From NCBI GenBank assembly GCA_022842805.1, contig JALHOX010000311.1, forward strand, positions 1 to 5,379: a DNA stretch of 5,379 nt. Direction: 5' to 3'. Below are positions 5,047 to 5,379 of the stretch, piece after piece. The notes below the pieces were generated by a model. It was not told the DNA's origin. It worked only from the letters and a program-made list of their open reading frames with translations, and made no database searches. This DNA comes from Phycisphaerae bacterium. GTDB taxonomy: Bacteria; Planctomycetota; Phycisphaerae; UBA1845; Fen-1342. The position numbers and the translations under genes were made by a program. Each line of letters starts with the position of its first letter. The stretch's first letter is position 1.

Positions 5047-5379
5047 TCAGAGGTGTTTGCGGTAGTAGGTGGCTCCGGCGAGCGGGTTGTGGCAATAGGG
5101 GGCGGTCAGTTCGAAGCCGAGCGAGCGATACAGCGCGTTGGCCGCCGCCATGTCGGCGACGGTGTCGAGCACCATCTCGGCGTAGCAGCGCTCGACGGCG
5201 GCGGCGAGGAGCTCCTGGACGATTCGGCGTCCGAGTCCGCGGCCGCGCGCCTCGGGCTTGAGATAGACGCGTTTCATCTCGCAGACGCGGTCGTCGAGCG
5301 GGCGGAGTGCGCCGCAGCCCACGGCCGCGCCGGCGTCGAGCGCCAGCAGGATGACGCCGCGGGGCTCGGCATAGCAGCC
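5047..5379 (-). CDS. GNAT-family N-acetyltransferase, N-terminus cut by the window edge
   Basis: The frame runs from the right edge to TGA at 5047 and shows 110 residues. Typical members have about 150-170, so the first third is missing. A GTG at 5322 could start a 91-residue protein, but the 19 codons upstream (with VILLALDAG) continue the expected GNAT beta strands, so I treat it as truncated by the window rather than short. GNAT enzymes transfer acetyl from acetyl-CoA to an amine. Motif A is clear: MKRVYLKPEARGRGLG, in which RGRGLG is the pyrophosphate-binding loop (visible residues 45-50), followed by an amphipathic helix. Motif B includes ANALYRSLGFE (80-90), whose Tyr84 is at the usual general-acid position. 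The PYCHNPLAG...YYRKHL ending is common in small single-domain members. The substrate cannot be predicted. It converges on the small membrane-protein gene. Confidence 0.92.
   Translation of the reverse strand, partial: GCYAEPRGVILLALDAGAAVGCGALRPLDDRVCEMKRVYLKPEARGRGLGRRIVQELLAAAVERCYAEMVLDTVADMAAANALYRSLGFELTAPYCHNPLAGATYYRKHL

Noticed and set aside
5047..5379. The GNAT enzyme as a dedicated acetylase of the aacS adenylation lysine (Lys614)
   Set aside because: Lysine acetylation of acetoacetyl-CoA synthetases by GNAT enzymes is known, but this is a small generic GNAT and is separated from aacS by an oppositely oriented gene, so nothing here specifically links them.
1..5379. CRISPR array, tRNA, rRNA, insertion sequence or attachment site
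   Set aside because: No spaced direct repeats outside the protein-coding heptads, no cloverleaf-like sequence, no terminal inverted repeats and no transposase or integrase fragments were seen.

Overview
This is a GC-rich bacterial window with five protein-coding genes on both strands, two of them cut by the window edges. There are no RNA genes, insertion sequences, CRISPR arrays or phage genes that I can see. The gene set suggests a free-living bacterium with a large genome, singly transcribed genes and aerobic heterotrophic metabolism. The long heptad-repeat protein with a Pro/Ala-rich linker and the small solo genes would fit Planctomycetota (Phycisphaerae-like) or another high-GC environmental phylum. 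That placement is an impression and no marker gene supports it.

Layout, left to right. (1) 1-1088, minus: a group II pyridoxal-phosphate decarboxylase of the aromatic-L-amino-acid type, with its C-terminus off the left edge. (2) 1089-1442: a 354-base divergent intergenic region with a candidate promoter for the decarboxylase and a hairpin next to the ribosome binding site of the next gene. (3) 1443-2720, plus: a 425-residue coiled-coil protein of unknown function, with an unbroken heptad rod built on a 21-residue repeat, a disordered linker and a small helical C-terminal module. (4) 2745-4694, minus: a complete acetoacetyl-CoA synthetase, convergent with gene 3 across 24 bases. (5) 4695-4821: a short divergent promoter region. 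(6) 4822-4929, plus: a 35-residue single-span membrane protein with its own promoter-like and ribosome-binding sequences. (7) 4930-5046: a G-rich convergent gap with a small hairpin. (8) 5047-5379, minus: the C-terminal part of a GNAT acetyltransferase, running off the right edge.

The genes do not form an operon: every neighbouring pair is divergent or convergent. Acetoacetyl-CoA synthetase would feed acetoacetate (from ketone bodies, leucine breakdown or polyhydroxybutyrate turnover) into acetoacetyl-CoA. The decarboxylase would make aromatic amines or related products. I see no pathway linking the two. I did not find a convincing new multi-gene system. The items most worth following up are the regular 21-residue repeat of the rod protein, the small membrane protein, and a G-over-C bias on the plus strand that holds whichever way the genes point.
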